A stretch of 43,683 nt of DNA from an uncultured Erysipelotrichaceae bacterium (GCA_902777015.1 CACYSA010000009.1:1-43683), one strand, 5' to 3'; shown: positions 1 to 7,780, counted from the first letter of the stretch. Program-made: numbers and translations. Notes: generated from the sequence alone by a model not told the origin.

Positions 1-219
1 AATGATGTAAACACCATTTCTTGCACCATAGATGTACTTTTTCATCTTTGGGTTCCATCTACGGGTTTGATGACCAAAGTGAGCGCCAGCTTCGAGTAAT
101 TTTCTCATTGTGATAACTGGTGCATCAGGATCATGCATAACTGCTTCCATTGTAGCAGCTTGTTCTGGAGCAGCTTCAACTTTAGCTTCTTCGAGAACTT
201 CTTTCTTTTCTTCTGCCAT
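1..219 (-). CDS. rpsB: 30S ribosomal protein S2, 5' part (runs off window)
   Basis: Only the first 73 codons are in the window; the gene continues past base 1. S2 is a small-subunit ribosomal protein needed for late 30S assembly and S1 docking. After an acidic Ala/Glu-rich extension of about 35 residues, the protein reads [20 protein letters not shown] and then [16 protein letters not shown], which is the conserved S2 N-terminus. The extension is longer than in B. subtilis S2, which starts almost at the MKQLLEAG equivalent. The ATG at 219 is preceded by a strong AGGAGG about 8 nt upstream, so this long start is the likely one. The gene has its own promoter and a structured leader (220-369), which separates it from the xerC cluster. 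Confidence 0.95.
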   Translation of the reverse strand, partial: MAEEKKEVLEEAKVEAAPEQAATMEAVMHDPDAPVITMRKLLEAGAHFGHQTRRWNPKMKKYIYGARNGVYII

Positions 220-340
220 TTTTAGGCCTCCTTTTGTTTGTACCTCCATTGCTTCGAAGAACCCGACCACTTGTTTTATAACAAGCACATTGGCGGTTCA
301 ATCCACAATGTGTGTATTTGCTGTAATCACAGCGCTTAAT
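220..340 (-). promoter_or_regulatory. Structured 5' leader of rpsB
   Basis: The predicted transcript start is near 334, leaving an untranslated leader of about 115 nt before the rpsB ATG. Read on the minus strand it holds three successive hairpins: GCTGT/ACAGC, CACATTG/CAATGTG and CTTGTT/AACAAG, followed by the AGGAGG. Ribosomal protein genes are often autoregulated by the encoded protein binding such a leader. That this leader binds S2 is an inference; I did not match it to a named RNA family. Confidence 0.55.
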
Positions 341-369
341 ATCTTACCAAAGCGCATTTGCGCATGCAA
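341..369 (-). promoter_or_regulatory. rpsB promoter
   Basis: On the minus strand there is TTGCAT (369-364), a 17-bp spacer and TAAGAT (346-341), a good match to a housekeeping SigA-type promoter. The predicted start is near 334. It lies just downstream of the small ORF that ends at 397. Confidence 0.65.
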
Positions 370-396
370 GAGAAAAATAATATTTATTATTGCCGA

Positions 397-546
397 TTAT
401 AAATAGCCGTACTCTTTCAAAAGTTCATAGGCTACATCATGCAAACCTTGTTCACTGAGATTAGCACAGTTAGATTCTGTGCAGACTTCATTTCCATCCA
501 CGAGAACATGTAAAGTTCCTTCATCGTCCAAATAATAATCAAACAT
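397..546 (-). CDS. Small acidic protein, 49 aa, unknown function
   Basis: An ORF of 49 codons starts with ATG at 546, four bases after the xerC stop codon, and ends with TAA at 397. It begins MFDYYLDDEGTLHVLVDGNE and ends ELLKEYGYL. The protein is acidic, predicted to start with a beta-hairpin (DEGTLHVLVDG) and end in an amphipathic helix, and has two cysteines (VCTESNC). There is no strong ribosome binding site: AAGAAG is about 10 nt upstream, inside xerC, so translation is probably coupled to xerC. It fills almost the whole gap between xerC and the rpsB promoter, which supports it being a gene. I do not recognise a family. Confidence 0.5.
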   Translation of the reverse strand: MFDYYLDDEGTLHVLVDGNEVCTESNCANLSEQGLHDVAYELLKEYGYL

Positions 547-550
547 AACT

Positions 551-1492
551 TTATTTCTTCTTTGCCCTTGGGTGCGCAGCCATATATGTTTCCTTCATCG
601 CTTCTTCGGTGACGTGAGTATAGACTTGAGTGGCATTGATGCTTTCGTGTCCAAGCAATTCCTGGATGACGCGAAGGTCCGCGCCATTCTCTAATAGGTG
701 GGTAGCGAAACTGTGTCTAAGTATGTGTGGGTGTAAACCTACATATAGCCCTATTTTTTCTTCTATAGAATCTAGGATATATTCCAATCCTCTAGTGGTT
801 AAAGCTCCACCATTGGCGTTGAAAAATAAAGGCGCAAATAAAGGCACTTCTTTACCTTTGGTTCTTTGTTTTTTCTCCCACTTAAGATATTTAGGAACAA
901 GATCTTTTCTATCGTGATCAATGTAATTTTTTAATGCTTTTTGACATTCTGATGTAAAAGGAATGATTCTTTCTTTGTTTCCTTTTCCTAATACACGTAC
1001 CACTCTTTCTTTTAATGAAACTGATTGCAAATCAAGTGTCACCAATTCAGCGGCACGGATACCTGAATAATATAGCAAATTGAGAATAGCCTGGTCTCTA
1101 GAAGCTAATTCATCTGTTCTTTCTGAATTCCTCTTAAGAAGTTCAGCAACTTGATCTTTATATAGGCCATGTGGATATTTAGTTTCCACTTTAGGAGCGT
1201 CCACGAAAATGAATGGGTTATCATCTATATAACCTACATTAACCATATACTTATAGAAGTGTCTTAAAGATGACAGTCTTCTTTTGCAACTTCTTTTGCT
1301 TATTCCGTGATTAAGTTCTTCGGTTAAGAAATTACGAATACAGATGACATCTACATCCCCTAATAGGACACCTTCTTTAAATATGAAATCACAAAATTTA
1401 TCAATGTCTTCTTGATAACTATTCACAGTCTTGGGTGAATAATTTCTCACATTTTGTAAATGCGCTAAAAATTCTGATTCTGGTTTATTCAT
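551..1492 (-). CDS. xerC: Tyrosine recombinase of the XerC/CodV type
   Basis: A 313-residue tyrosine site-specific recombinase, which together with XerD resolves chromosome dimers at dif. The N-terminal SAM-like core-binding domain (about 1-90) is followed by the catalytic domain. Catalytic residues are visible: Arg in YSGIRAAEL, Lys in GKGNKERIIPF, His-x-x-Arg in HILRHSFATHL, the GHESINATQVY block with the second His, and the nucleophile Tyr in QVYTHV. XerC is favoured over XerD or a phage integrase because the gene sits beside topA and dprA, as codV does in B. subtilis. The start ATG at 1492 has no Shine-Dalgarno and lies 8 nt after an extended -10 element, so the mRNA may be nearly leaderless. 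Confidence 0.9.
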   Translation of the reverse strand: MNKPESEFLAHLQNVRNYSPKTVNSYQEDIDKFCDFIFKEGVLLGDVDVICIRNFLTEELNHGISKRSCKRRLSSLRHFYKYMVNVGYIDDNPFIFVDAPKVETKYPHGLYKDQVAELLKRNSERTDELASRDQAILNLLYYSGIRAAELVTLDLQSVSLKERVVRVLGKGNKERIIPFTSECQKALKNYIDHDRKDLVPKYLKWEKKQRTKGKEVPLFAPLFFNANGGALTTRGLEYILDSIEEKIGLYVGLHPHILRHSFATHLLENGADLRVIQELLGHESINATQVYTHVTEEAMKETYMAAHPRAKKK

Positions 1493-1500
1493 ATAAAACT

Positions 1501-1509
1501 AGTATAGCA
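1501..1509 (-). promoter_or_regulatory. Extended -10 promoter of xerC
   Basis: On the minus strand, TGC (1509-1507) precedes TATACT (1506-1501), an extended -10 element with no clear -35 box. The predicted start is near 1494, only about 2 nt before the xerC ATG at 1492. It lies directly downstream of the topA terminator hairpin. Confidence 0.5.
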
Positions 1510-1512
1510 AAG

Positions 1513-1538
1513 ATAAGAAAAAAACGGATTAATTCCGT
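1513..1538 (-). terminator. Intrinsic terminator overlapping the topA stop codon
   Basis: On the minus strand a perfect 7-bp stem, AAACGGA/TCCGTTT with loop ATTAA, is followed by a run of T. The topA stop codon TAA lies in the loop, so the last codons of topA form the 5' arm. Confidence 0.7.
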
Positions 1539-3649
1539 TTCTTCTTGATGATTTTTTCCATGTGATTGCACTTTGGATAATTGATGCAACCTAAGAAATA
1601 ACCATATCTACCTTTCTTCTTGACCAAATAGCCATCACAGTCCGGGCAGTCTTTCACTTTCTTTTCTTCTTCCACTGTTGGAGAGGAATTAGAGGAAGCG
1701 ACTTTTCTTGTATAGCGACATTTTGGGAAGTTAGAACAAGTGATGAATGAACTACCACCTTTATTTCTTAAGAGAAGTTCACCACCACATTCTGGACATT
1801 TTTCACCAATTGGTGTTGGTGCGGGTGCAGTGCTTTCTTGCTTTTGAACGTATTTACATTCTGGGAAGTTAGAACAGCCAATGAATTGACCGTTCTTGCC
1901 TACTTTGATGACAAGAGGCGCACCACAAACTGGACATTTATCACCAGTTTCAACAAAGCTTTCTTTATACATGATTTTACTAACTTTATCGAATAATTCG
2001 ATAAATGGATAATAGAAATCATTTAAAATCTTGCTTCTTGATTGGCTACCATCTTCAATGTTATCGAGTTTCTTTTCCATTAACGCTGTATATTTGGTAT
2101 CGACGATTTCTGGGAAATATTTGTTCAAGACAACAGATGTTAAGTTACCTTGTTTTGTGGTAATTAAGATACCATTTTCATCAGTAACATATTTTCTTTT
2201 TCTGATTGTATCGATTGTGGAAGCATAAGTGGATGGACGACCAATACCAACTTCTTCCATTAATCTAACAATCTTGGCTTCGGAATAATGGGCTGGTGGT
2301 TGTGTGAATTTTTGTTCTGTTTCTTTAAACACCACATCAAACACTTCATCATTAGCGAAGTCTGGGAAATATTCGTAGTGATTATCTTCTTTTTCTGCAT
2401 CTTTATAGACCGCTTCATAACCTTGGAATAAGGTGCGAGTGAGATCTAATTTAAATGTGAGTTTGTTACCAGTAAGATAAACAGTCATTTGTTCATCTTT
2501 CTTTGGTGACATGAGTGAGGCGAGTGTACGATTATAGATCAATTTATATAAGTTATACTGATCGTTAGTTAAGAACTTTCTCACTGATTCAGGAGTACGG
2601 TGATTACTTGTTGGTCTAATAGCTTCGTGAGCGTCTTGCATCATACTCACTTGTCTAATCTTTTTAGTGTGACCTAAGTATTCTTTACCGAATTTTTCGG
2701 TAATATATGCGGTTGCGCGTTGCACGAATGTTGGTGATAGACGTGTACTATCAGTACGCATATAGGTAATTAAACCAACGTGTTCACCATCAACTTCAAT
2801 ACCTTCATATAATTGTTGGGCAACGAGTTGAGTTTTCTTTGTTTTGAATTTTAAACGAGAGAAAGCTTCTTGTTGTAATGTGGAAGTAATGAATGGTTCT
2901 TTACTGTCACTAACTTTGATCTTTTTCTCGATATTAGAAATGCTTAATTTATCTGGGATACGGTCTAAAATCGCATGGGCTTTTTCACCATTTGATAAGT
3001 CGACTTCTTTACCGTCGTCAGAAAGCAATGTCACATTAAAATCTTTACCAAAGGCATTGATTTTAGTGGATATTGTCCAATATTCTTCTGGAACGAATTT
3101 TTCAATTTCCGCATCGTGATCCGCGATCATTTTTAATGTAGCGGATTGCACTCTACCACCGGAACGTGAATGAATCTTCTTGAAAAGAAGAGTGGATAAT
3201 TTAAAACCGATAATACGGTCGATAATTCTTCTTGTTTCTTGAGAGGAGACAAGGTTTTGATCGATGGTTCTTGGATGACCCATCGCTTCTCCAATTGAGT
3301 CACGAGTAATTTCATGGAACTCTAATCTCTTGGTAGTATTAACATCTAATCCAAGCACTTGCGCTAAATGCCAAGCAATCGCTTCACCTTCTCTATCAGG
3401 GTCGGTTGCCAAGATGACTTCGTCACATTTGTCCATCGCGTTTTTAAGGTCGCGAATAATATGCTGTTTATCTTTATTGACGACGTATGTTGGGGAGAAA
3501 TCATTCTTCACATCAACACCTAAACCGTCTTTTCCTGATGTTGCTAGGTCACGGATGTGACCAAGAGAAGCCATAACGATGTAGTTGTCACCTAGATAGC
3601 GCTTGATTGTGGTACATTTGGCTGGTGATTCAACAATAACTAACTTCAT
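1529..3649 (-). CDS. topA: DNA topoisomerase I (type IA)
   Basis: Relaxes negative supercoils through a transient single-strand break. The 706-residue protein starts MKLVIVESPAKC, the TOPRIM domain start; the ATG at 3649 is preferred to the in-frame ATG seven codons upstream because TOPRIM begins here and AAGAAG lies upstream. Visible motifs are ATDPDREGEAIAWH (metal-binding acidic residues of TOPRIM), the active-site Tyr in LITYMRTDSTR, and QDAHEAIRPT. The C-terminus carries three four-cysteine zinc-finger modules (CPVCGAP..CSNFPEC, CPECGGE..CSNFPKC, CPDCDGY..CINYPKC). The usual ESPAKAKTI is ESPAKCTTI here. It follows dprA with a 115-nt gap that contains its own promoter. Confidence 0.97.
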   Translation of the reverse strand: MKLVIVESPAKCTTIKRYLGDNYIVMASLGHIRDLATSGKDGLGVDVKNDFSPTYVVNKDKQHIIRDLKNAMDKCDEVILATDPDREGEAIAWHLAQVLGLDVNTTKRLEFHEITRDSIGEAMGHPRTIDQNLVSSQETRRIIDRIIGFKLSTLLFKKIHSRSGGRVQSATLKMIADHDAEIEKFVPEEYWTISTKINAFGKDFNVTLLSDDGKEVDLSNGEKAHAILDRIPDKLSISNIEKKIKVSDSKEPFITSTLQQEAFSRLKFKTKKTQLVAQQLYEGIEVDGEHVGLITYMRTDSTRLSPTFVQRATAYITEKFGKEYLGHTKKIRQVSMMQDAHEAIRPTSNHRTPESVRKFLTNDQYNLYKLIYNRTLASLMSPKKDEQMTVYLTGNKLTFKLDLTRTLFQGYEAVYKDAEKEDNHYEYFPDFANDEVFDVVFKETEQKFTQPPAHYSEAKIVRLMEEVGIGRPSTYASTIDTIRKRKYVTDENGILITTKQGNLTSVVLNKYFPEIVDTKYTALMEKKLDNIEDGSQSRSKILNDFYYPFIELFDKVSKIMYKESFVETGDKCPVCGAPLVIKVGKNGQFIGCSNFPECKYVQKQESTAPAPTPIGEKCPECGGELLLRNKGGSSFITCSNFPKCRYTRKVASSNSSPTVEEEKKVKDCPDCDGYLVKKKGRYGYFLGCINYPKCNHMEKIIKKKRN

Positions 3650-3671
3650 AATTAACTTCTTTCGACACAAA

Positions 3672-3700
3672 AATATATGCCTCTATACTGTGCTTGTCAA
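3672..3700 (-). promoter_or_regulatory. topA promoter
   Basis: On the minus strand there is a consensus TTGACA (3700-3695), a 17-bp spacer and TATATT (3677-3672). The predicted start is near 3665, giving a short leader of about 15 nt before the topA ATG at 3649. topA can therefore be transcribed independently of lepB-rbgA-rnhB-dprA. Confidence 0.7.
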
Positions 3701-3764
3701 CGAACATTTTCCCTTATTCCTTAATTAAATATAAGAGAACTATATTTAAGAAAAATTTATCTTT

Positions 3765-4556
3765 TTAATCCCACTTGAGTTGCTTGATGATTTCCTTTCC
3801 ATCTTTTGCAAAAAATGCACCCTCAAGCAAAATTTCGTTATTGATCGCATCTTCAGTAAAAGGTGTTGGAACCACAAATATTGGTTTACTCATTTCCGCC
3901 ATCATATTGATAGAAGACATTGTGCCACTAAACTGTGACCTTATTTGCGGAACTAATAAAGCATCAGATAACGCTGTGACAATACGATTGCGAATAGGAA
4001 AATGATAACCGGCGGGTTCTGACATATTTGGATATTCACTAATAACTAAATGTTTTTTCTTGAGTTCTTTATAAAGTTTATAGTTTTCAGGTGGATAACA
4101 ATTATCTATACCTGAACCTAAAACTGCGATTGTACGGCCACCATTTCTTATTTGAGCTAAATGTCCGACTGTATCTATTCCTCTAGCCATACCAGAAACA
4201 AGAACAGTTCCTTTTGCCATATCACTTACATAGTAATTAGTGACATTGACTCCATATTCGGTACAGTCTCTTGAACCCACAACACCATATTTATGATGAC
4301 GATCATCTAATAGAGTAATATCTCCATAATAGAAAAGCACTATAGGTGGGCGACAAGAATTCTTAAGTTTCAATGGATAATCATAATCTAAAATTGTCAT
4401 TACTTTACTTTTTACAGTGCTACAAGCTTTTTCAACTTCTTCTGGTGTGACTTTAAGTTCCTCATGTAATTCCAAAGCTGTAATTATTTTTGAATAATCG
4501 CCATCGTACTTAAGAGCAAAATAAATTAATAGTTTTCTAGAATCATTGAAGTACAT
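3765..4556 (-). CDS. dprA: DNA processing protein DprA (Smf)
   Basis: DprA binds incoming single-stranded DNA and loads RecA during natural transformation. The 263-residue protein has the Rossmann-like nucleotide-binding core: GVVGSRDCTEYG, VSGMARGIDTVGH, GGRTIAVLGSGIDNCYPPEN and FPIRNRIVTALSDALLV. It ends soon after the core and so lacks the C-terminal winged-helix (DML1-like) domain found in longer DprA proteins. The ATG at 4556 is preceded by AGGAGG, but that sequence is the 3' arm of a terminator-like hairpin (4561-4595), so expression is probably low or conditional. No other competence gene is in the window. Confidence 0.93.
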   Translation of the reverse strand: MYFNDSRKLLIYFALKYDGDYSKIITALELHEELKVTPEEVEKACSTVKSKVMTILDYDYPLKLKNSCRPPIVLFYYGDITLLDDRHHKYGVVGSRDCTEYGVNVTNYYVSDMAKGTVLVSGMARGIDTVGHLAQIRNGGRTIAVLGSGIDNCYPPENYKLYKELKKKHLVISEYPNMSEPAGYHFPIRNRIVTALSDALLVPQIRSQFSGTMSSINMMAEMSKPIFVVPTPFTEDAINNEILLEGAFFAKDGKEIIKQLKWD

Positions 4557-4560
4557 AAAT

Positions 4561-4595
4561 AAAAACCTCCTATATCTTTAGTAGGAGGCATTTTT
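4561..4595 (-). terminator. Terminator-like hairpin that contains the dprA ribosome binding site
   Basis: Between rnhB and dprA, the minus strand reads a 7-bp stem CCTCCTA/TAGGAGG (4588-4582 with 4572-4566), a 9-nt loop and then TTTTT. A matching run of A flanks the 5' side. The 3' arm TAGGAGG is also the only Shine-Dalgarno for dprA. The hairpin should both stop transcription and, on read-through mRNA, hide the ribosome binding site. Confidence 0.65.
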
Positions 4596-4614
4596 CAATT
4601 TTGTCCGAAACTTT

Positions 4615-5238
4615 TTAAAATAATTTTACTTTTTCGATAAAACAAGCTCTTACAGGAGCGTAAGTATAACGATGCAAGTGTTTTACTGGGCCATACTTTT
4701 CAAGCGCTTCTAGGTGGTCTTTTGTTCCATATCCTTTGTTTTTCTTGATGTTGTATTGAGGATATTTTTCATCTAATTCTAAGCACAAGCGATCACGCGA
4801 AACTTTCGCTAAAATTGAAGCCGCGGCAATGCATAAAGATTGGGCATCACCATGTATGATATCAGCGACTGGTTTTGGGTAATTTGGCATCTTCATCGCG
4901 TCCGTTAAAACAAGATCAAAATCATGATTTAATTTATCGATTGCGCGTTGCATCGCAAGCCTAGAGGCGTTATAAATATTAACCTCATCAATCTCATCAG
5001 CATCAACAGAAGCAATGCCATAAGCAATAGCGTTATTGATGATGAAGTTATAGGCTTCTTCTCTTTTCTTAGCACTCAACTTTTTTGAGTCATTAATTAA
5101 AGGAGAAGTAAGACCTTGAGGGAGTATTACAGCAGCGGCAAAAACAGGTCCAAGAAGACAGCCTCTTCCCGCTTCATCACATCCCACTATAAAGTTATAT
5201 CCTTGAGCGTAATATTGCTCATCTAAATCAAGCGCCAT
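4615..5238 (-). CDS. rnhB: Ribonuclease HII
   Basis: Cleaves the RNA strand of RNA-DNA hybrids and removes single ribonucleotides from DNA. The 207-residue protein has the RNase HII signature VGCDEAGRGCLLGPVFAA, whose Asp and Glu bind metal, then LINDSKKL, LTDAMKMP and HGDAQSLCIAAASILAKVSRD. It ends with the usual basic stretch GYGTKDHLEAL and the HLHRYTYAPV block. The start overlaps the end of rbgA by 11 nt, as in the B. subtilis rbgA-rnhB pair, with a weak ribosome binding site that suggests translational coupling. Confidence 0.95.
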   Translation of the reverse strand: MALDLDEQYYAQGYNFIVGCDEAGRGCLLGPVFAAAVILPQGLTSPLINDSKKLSAKKREEAYNFIINNAIAYGIASVDADEIDEVNIYNASRLAMQRAIDKLNHDFDLVLTDAMKMPNYPKPVADIIHGDAQSLCIAAASILAKVSRDRLCLELDEKYPQYNIKKNKGYGTKDHLEALEKYGPVKHLHRYTYAPVRACFIEKVKLF

Positions 5239-6079
5239 ATTTTTCTAAAGTGATTTGGCCTAATAAGCCATCTTTGAATTCTTTGAGCAATAATGCTTCA
5301 GATCTTTTTAAATCGTTTTGACCAACGCCATCGACAAGTTTTCTTTTTTCTGAAATTTGATTTAAGACCACTAGTCGGTCACCAATGGTCTCAATGCCGA
5401 ATCTAGAAAGTAAGGCAGACGGGTATTGGTTTCGTAAATAGGCCAAAAGTAGCTCTCCAAGTGTCTCATTTGGGAGGATATCCTCGCGAATTGAACCAAT
5501 TAAGGCGAGATTTGCAGCCTTTTTCTGATTTTCATAGCTCATTGGCAAGATTCCAGGAGTGTCTAAAAGCAAGAAATCTTGATTAACTTTAATCCATTGC
5601 TCGCCACGTGTAAAACCAGGCTTATTTTGGACGCCCGCTGCTTTACGTTTGGCAATTCTATTGATTAAAGAAGACTTGCCGACATTAGGTATTCCAATGA
5701 TCATTGCTCTTATTGGTTGTGGTTTCATTCCTTTAGCTTTTTCTTTAGCCCATTTATCTTTTCCTAAATTAATAACAGCTTTAGAAAGAATGTTTTCCGC
5801 ACCACTTTTTTTGAGGTCTAAAGTTAGTACTGAATCATATTTTTGTTTAAAGAAATTTATCCATTCTTTAGTGGCTTCTGGATCCGCTAAATCTATCTTT
5901 GTTAAGACGATTAATTTCTTTTTATTTTGAATTAATTTTTCTAAATTTTCGTTAATAGAAGAAAGAGGCGCTCTCGCGTCTAAAAGCTCAATTATGACAT
6001 CAACAAGTTTAACCTTCGTTTCTACTTCGTTTAATGCCTTATTCATGTGTCCTGGGAACCAATGAATTTGTTGTGCCAT
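5228..6079 (-). CDS. rbgA: Ribosome biogenesis GTPase RbgA (YlqF)
   Basis: Circularly permuted GTPase that acts in a late step of 50S subunit maturation. The G4 motif (LTKIDLAD) comes before G1 (IGIPNVGKSSLIN) and G3 (LLDTPGILP), which is the diagnostic permuted order. The N-terminus IHWFPGHMNKAL is typical of the family. The ATG at 6079 is chosen because AAGGAG lies 8 nt upstream; the extra ten residues of the longest reading frame have no such site and run towards lepB. The protein is 283 residues, the normal length. It follows lepB by 11 nt. Confidence 0.95.
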   Translation of the reverse strand: MAQQIHWFPGHMNKALNEVETKVKLVDVIIELLDARAPLSSINENLEKLIQNKKKLIVLTKIDLADPEATKEWINFFKQKYDSVLTLDLKKSGAENILSKAVINLGKDKWAKEKAKGMKPQPIRAMIIGIPNVGKSSLINRIAKRKAAGVQNKPGFTRGEQWIKVNQDFLLLDTPGILPMSYENQKKAANLALIGSIREDILPNETLGELLLAYLRNQYPSALLSRFGIETIGDRLVVLNQISEKRKLVDGVGQNDLKRSEALLLKEFKDGLLGQITLEKYGA

Positions 6080-6090
6080 CCTCTTCTCCT

Positions 6091-6840
6091 TTAGTAATAT
6101 TTTGGCCAAGAATACTGTTTGTTATTAATGTCATAAACTGGCTCAATTTCATTATAGCAACGGTCACACAAACCACTACTATAACTCTTAAATTTTTTAC
6201 CACAATTTGTGCATTGATATTCCTTGATGTAGAGCTTTCCTTTGCCTTCGATTGCCACTAATACACCATGGATATTTTCATAGGTAATTGGTTTACCGAT
6301 TGTGTAGCTATCTCGGCTTGCTTCTCTATTATCACCTAACACCCAATATTCGTTATCTTTAAGTGTTAATGGACCAATGTCTTTGCCTTCGAAATCTTCT
6401 TCAACACTTGGGTTTGTTTTAAATGTATAAGAGATTACTTTATATTCTTCGTTTTGTAAAACATATAAACGACCTTTTTCAATTTTGAATGTTTCGTTTG
6501 GTAAAGCAATGATACGTTTGATTTTCTTTTTAGCGTTCTTTCTTAAAGTGTTTGTTGCTAAATCATAATCAATATTGTCTGGGTAATAAGTACTAACGAT
6601 ACTATATCTTTTAATATTCTTTTTAGCGGAATTATGTGTATCGACAATGCCGAAATCCACGACTGATCCAACAGACTCTCCAGTAGCACCATTTAATGTT
6701 GGTGTCATAGACGAACCTGAAACATATATTAATTCGTAATAATAATTATGAAATAGCAAAGCACCACTAGCGCAGATCGCTAAAATCATCACAAATGTTG
6801 CTAAGGCTTTTAATATGTTTATTACTTTCTTATTTTTCAT
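6091..6840 (-). CDS. lepB: Type I signal peptidase with a C-terminal zinc-ribbon-like tail
   Basis: Removes signal peptides from exported proteins at the outer face of the membrane. From the ATG at 6840 the protein has 249 residues: one N-terminal membrane segment (about 8-30), the catalytic Ser44 in VSGSSMTPTL, the catalytic Lys108 in KIKRIIALPNE and the box E motif LGDNREASRDS. Unusually, about 45 residues follow the catalytic domain with two CxxC pairs (CTNCGKKF and CDRCYNE), a zinc-ribbon pattern not found in standard signal peptidases. Upstream in-frame ATGs at 6849, 6870 and 6903 are less likely: the last two overlap the rplS terminator or the promoter. The -10 box ends 7 nt before the chosen ATG, so a leaderless mRNA is predicted. 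Confidence 0.9.
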   Translation of the reverse strand: MKNKKVINILKALATFVMILAICASGALLFHNYYYELIYVSGSSMTPTLNGATGESVGSVVDFGIVDTHNSAKKNIKRYSIVSTYYPDNIDYDLATNTLRKNAKKKIKRIIALPNETFKIEKGRLYVLQNEEYKVISYTFKTNPSVEEDFEGKDIGPLTLKDNEYWVLGDNREASRDSYTIGKPITYENIHGVLVAIEGKGKLYIKEYQCTNCGKKFKSYSSGLCDRCYNEIEPVYDINNKQYSWPKYY

Positions 6841-6847
6841 CCTTCTC

Positions 6848-6877
6848 ATTATATGAGGTTTTACGCGCATAAGGCAA
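6848..6877 (-). promoter_or_regulatory. lepB promoter (predicted leaderless)
   Basis: On the minus strand there is TTGCCT (6877-6872), an 18-bp spacer and a consensus TATAAT (6853-6848). Transcription should begin at about 6841, directly at the ATG at 6840. The promoter starts right after the rplS terminator, so it fires the lepB-rbgA-rnhB-dprA group. Confidence 0.7.
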
Positions 6878-6902
6878 TAAAAAAGGGCTTTTATCAAGCC
6901 CA
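6876..6902 (-). terminator. rplS intrinsic terminator
   Basis: On the minus strand, GGGCTT/AAGCCC with a short GATAA-type loop is followed by six T. It lies 20 nt after the rplS stop codon. Confidence 0.85.
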
Positions 6903-6923
6903 TTTTTATCTGTTAGCGTTGTA

Positions 6924-7271
6924 TTAGAGAATTTCTTTAATACGAGCAGATTTGCCAGACAATTTACGGATATAAGTGATCTTATTTCTTCTAACTTTAC
7001 CCTTACGGATAACTTGGATAGAAGCAATAGATGGAGAATGAACTGGGAAAGTTCTTTCAACACCGATGCCACCGCTCATTTTACGAACTGTAAATGTGGC
7101 GGAAACACCACCTCCACGACGGGAAATAACGACGCCTTGGAAGTTTTGGATACGAGCCTTGTTACCTTCAACAATACGGACGGAAACTTTGACTTCGTCA
7201 CCAGAATTGAATTCTGGTAAATCATTACGTAATTGACTAGCGGTGATCTCATTGACTAAATTATTGTTCAT
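6924..7271 (-). CDS. rplS: 50S ribosomal protein L19
   Basis: L19 sits at the 30S-50S interface. The 115-residue protein from the ATG at 7271 matches the family length, with [53 protein letters not shown] and the C-terminal [16 protein letters not shown]. The longer frame from 7346 is rejected: those 25 codons lie in the leader, and an AAGGAGGT is found 11 nt before 7271. It is transcribed alone, with its own promoter, leader and terminator. Confidence 0.97.
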   Translation of the reverse strand: MNNNLVNEITASQLRNDLPEFNSGDEVKVSVRIVEGNKARIQNFQGVVISRRGGGVSATFTVRKMSGGIGVERTFPVHSPSIASIQVIRKGKVRRNKITYIRKLSGKSARIKEIL

Positions 7272-7361
7272 AACTTGTGTGACCTCCTTCAAGCAATTGT
7301 TCTCTTGATGTTCATTCTCATCTTGACAGCGGAACATCCGTATCATGTTCTATAAACATGC
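7272..7361 (-). promoter_or_regulatory. rplS leader (L19-leader-like)
   Basis: About 90 nt of untranslated leader follow the predicted start near 7361. On the minus strand it carries a CATGTT/AACATG hairpin and then a GGATGTTCC-containing segment before the AAGGAGGT. An L19 leader element is known upstream of rplS in Firmicutes. Assignment to that family is by position and general structure only. Confidence 0.5.
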
Positions 7362-7364
7362 TTG

Positions 7365-7396
7365 ATTATAATACCAATATGGAATAGTCTTTGCAA
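7365..7396 (-). promoter_or_regulatory. rplS promoter
   Basis: On the minus strand there is TTGCAA (7396-7391), a 17-bp spacer and TATTAT (7373-7368), overlapping a second possible -10 TATAAT (7370-7365). It is divergent from the rpsP promoter, with about 40 bp between the two -35 boxes. Confidence 0.65.
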
Positions 7397-7437
7397 CCAC
7401 TTTTTTATAAAAGATATTAAGTGTAAAGCAAAAATGC

Positions 7438-7466
7438 TTGACACCATATCTTATTACTAGTAATAT
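7438..7466 (+). promoter_or_regulatory. rpsP operon promoter
   Basis: A consensus TTGACA (7438-7443), a 17-bp spacer and TAATAT (7461-7466) predict a start near 7474. AGGAGG at 7486-7491 then serves the rpsP ATG at 7500. Confidence 0.75.
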
Positions 7467-7499
7467 TGCTACGGACATAAAAATTAGGAGGCTATTATT

Positions 7500-7772
7500 A
7501 TGGCAGTTAAAATTAGATTAACAAGAATTGGTAGACATAAAGATCCATTCTTCCGTGTCGTCGCCGCTGACAGTCACTTCGCTCGTGATGGTCGTATCAT
7601 TGAACAAATTGGTTACTATGATCCAGCCAAAGGTATCGAAAGTGCCGTCATCGATGAAGAATTAGCATTAAAATGGTTAAACGCTGGTGCTGTTCCAAGT
7701 GATACAGTTAAAGCTATGTTCAACCGTAAAGGTATCAATGCTAAATACGTTGCTAATAAAAAAGCAAAATAG
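7500..7772 (+). CDS. rpsP: 30S ribosomal protein S16
   Basis: A 90-residue S16 protein, needed for 30S assembly. The N-terminus [20 protein letters not shown] and the following [20 protein letters not shown] block are the S16 signature. AGGAGG lies 8 nt before the ATG. It is the first gene of rpsP-khpA-rimM-trmD, the same order as in B. subtilis (without ylqD). Confidence 0.97.
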   Translation: MAVKIRLTRIGRHKDPFFRVVAADSHFARDGRIIEQIGYYDPAKGIESAVIDEELALKWLNAGAVPSDTVKAMFNRKGINAKYVANKKAK

Positions 7773-7780
7773 GAGAATCA

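Noticed and set aside
3725-3755. AT-only inverted repeat (TTAAATATA/TATATTTAA) after dprA
   Set aside because: The stem has no G-C pairs and no T run placed for termination; common by chance in this AT-rich DNA.
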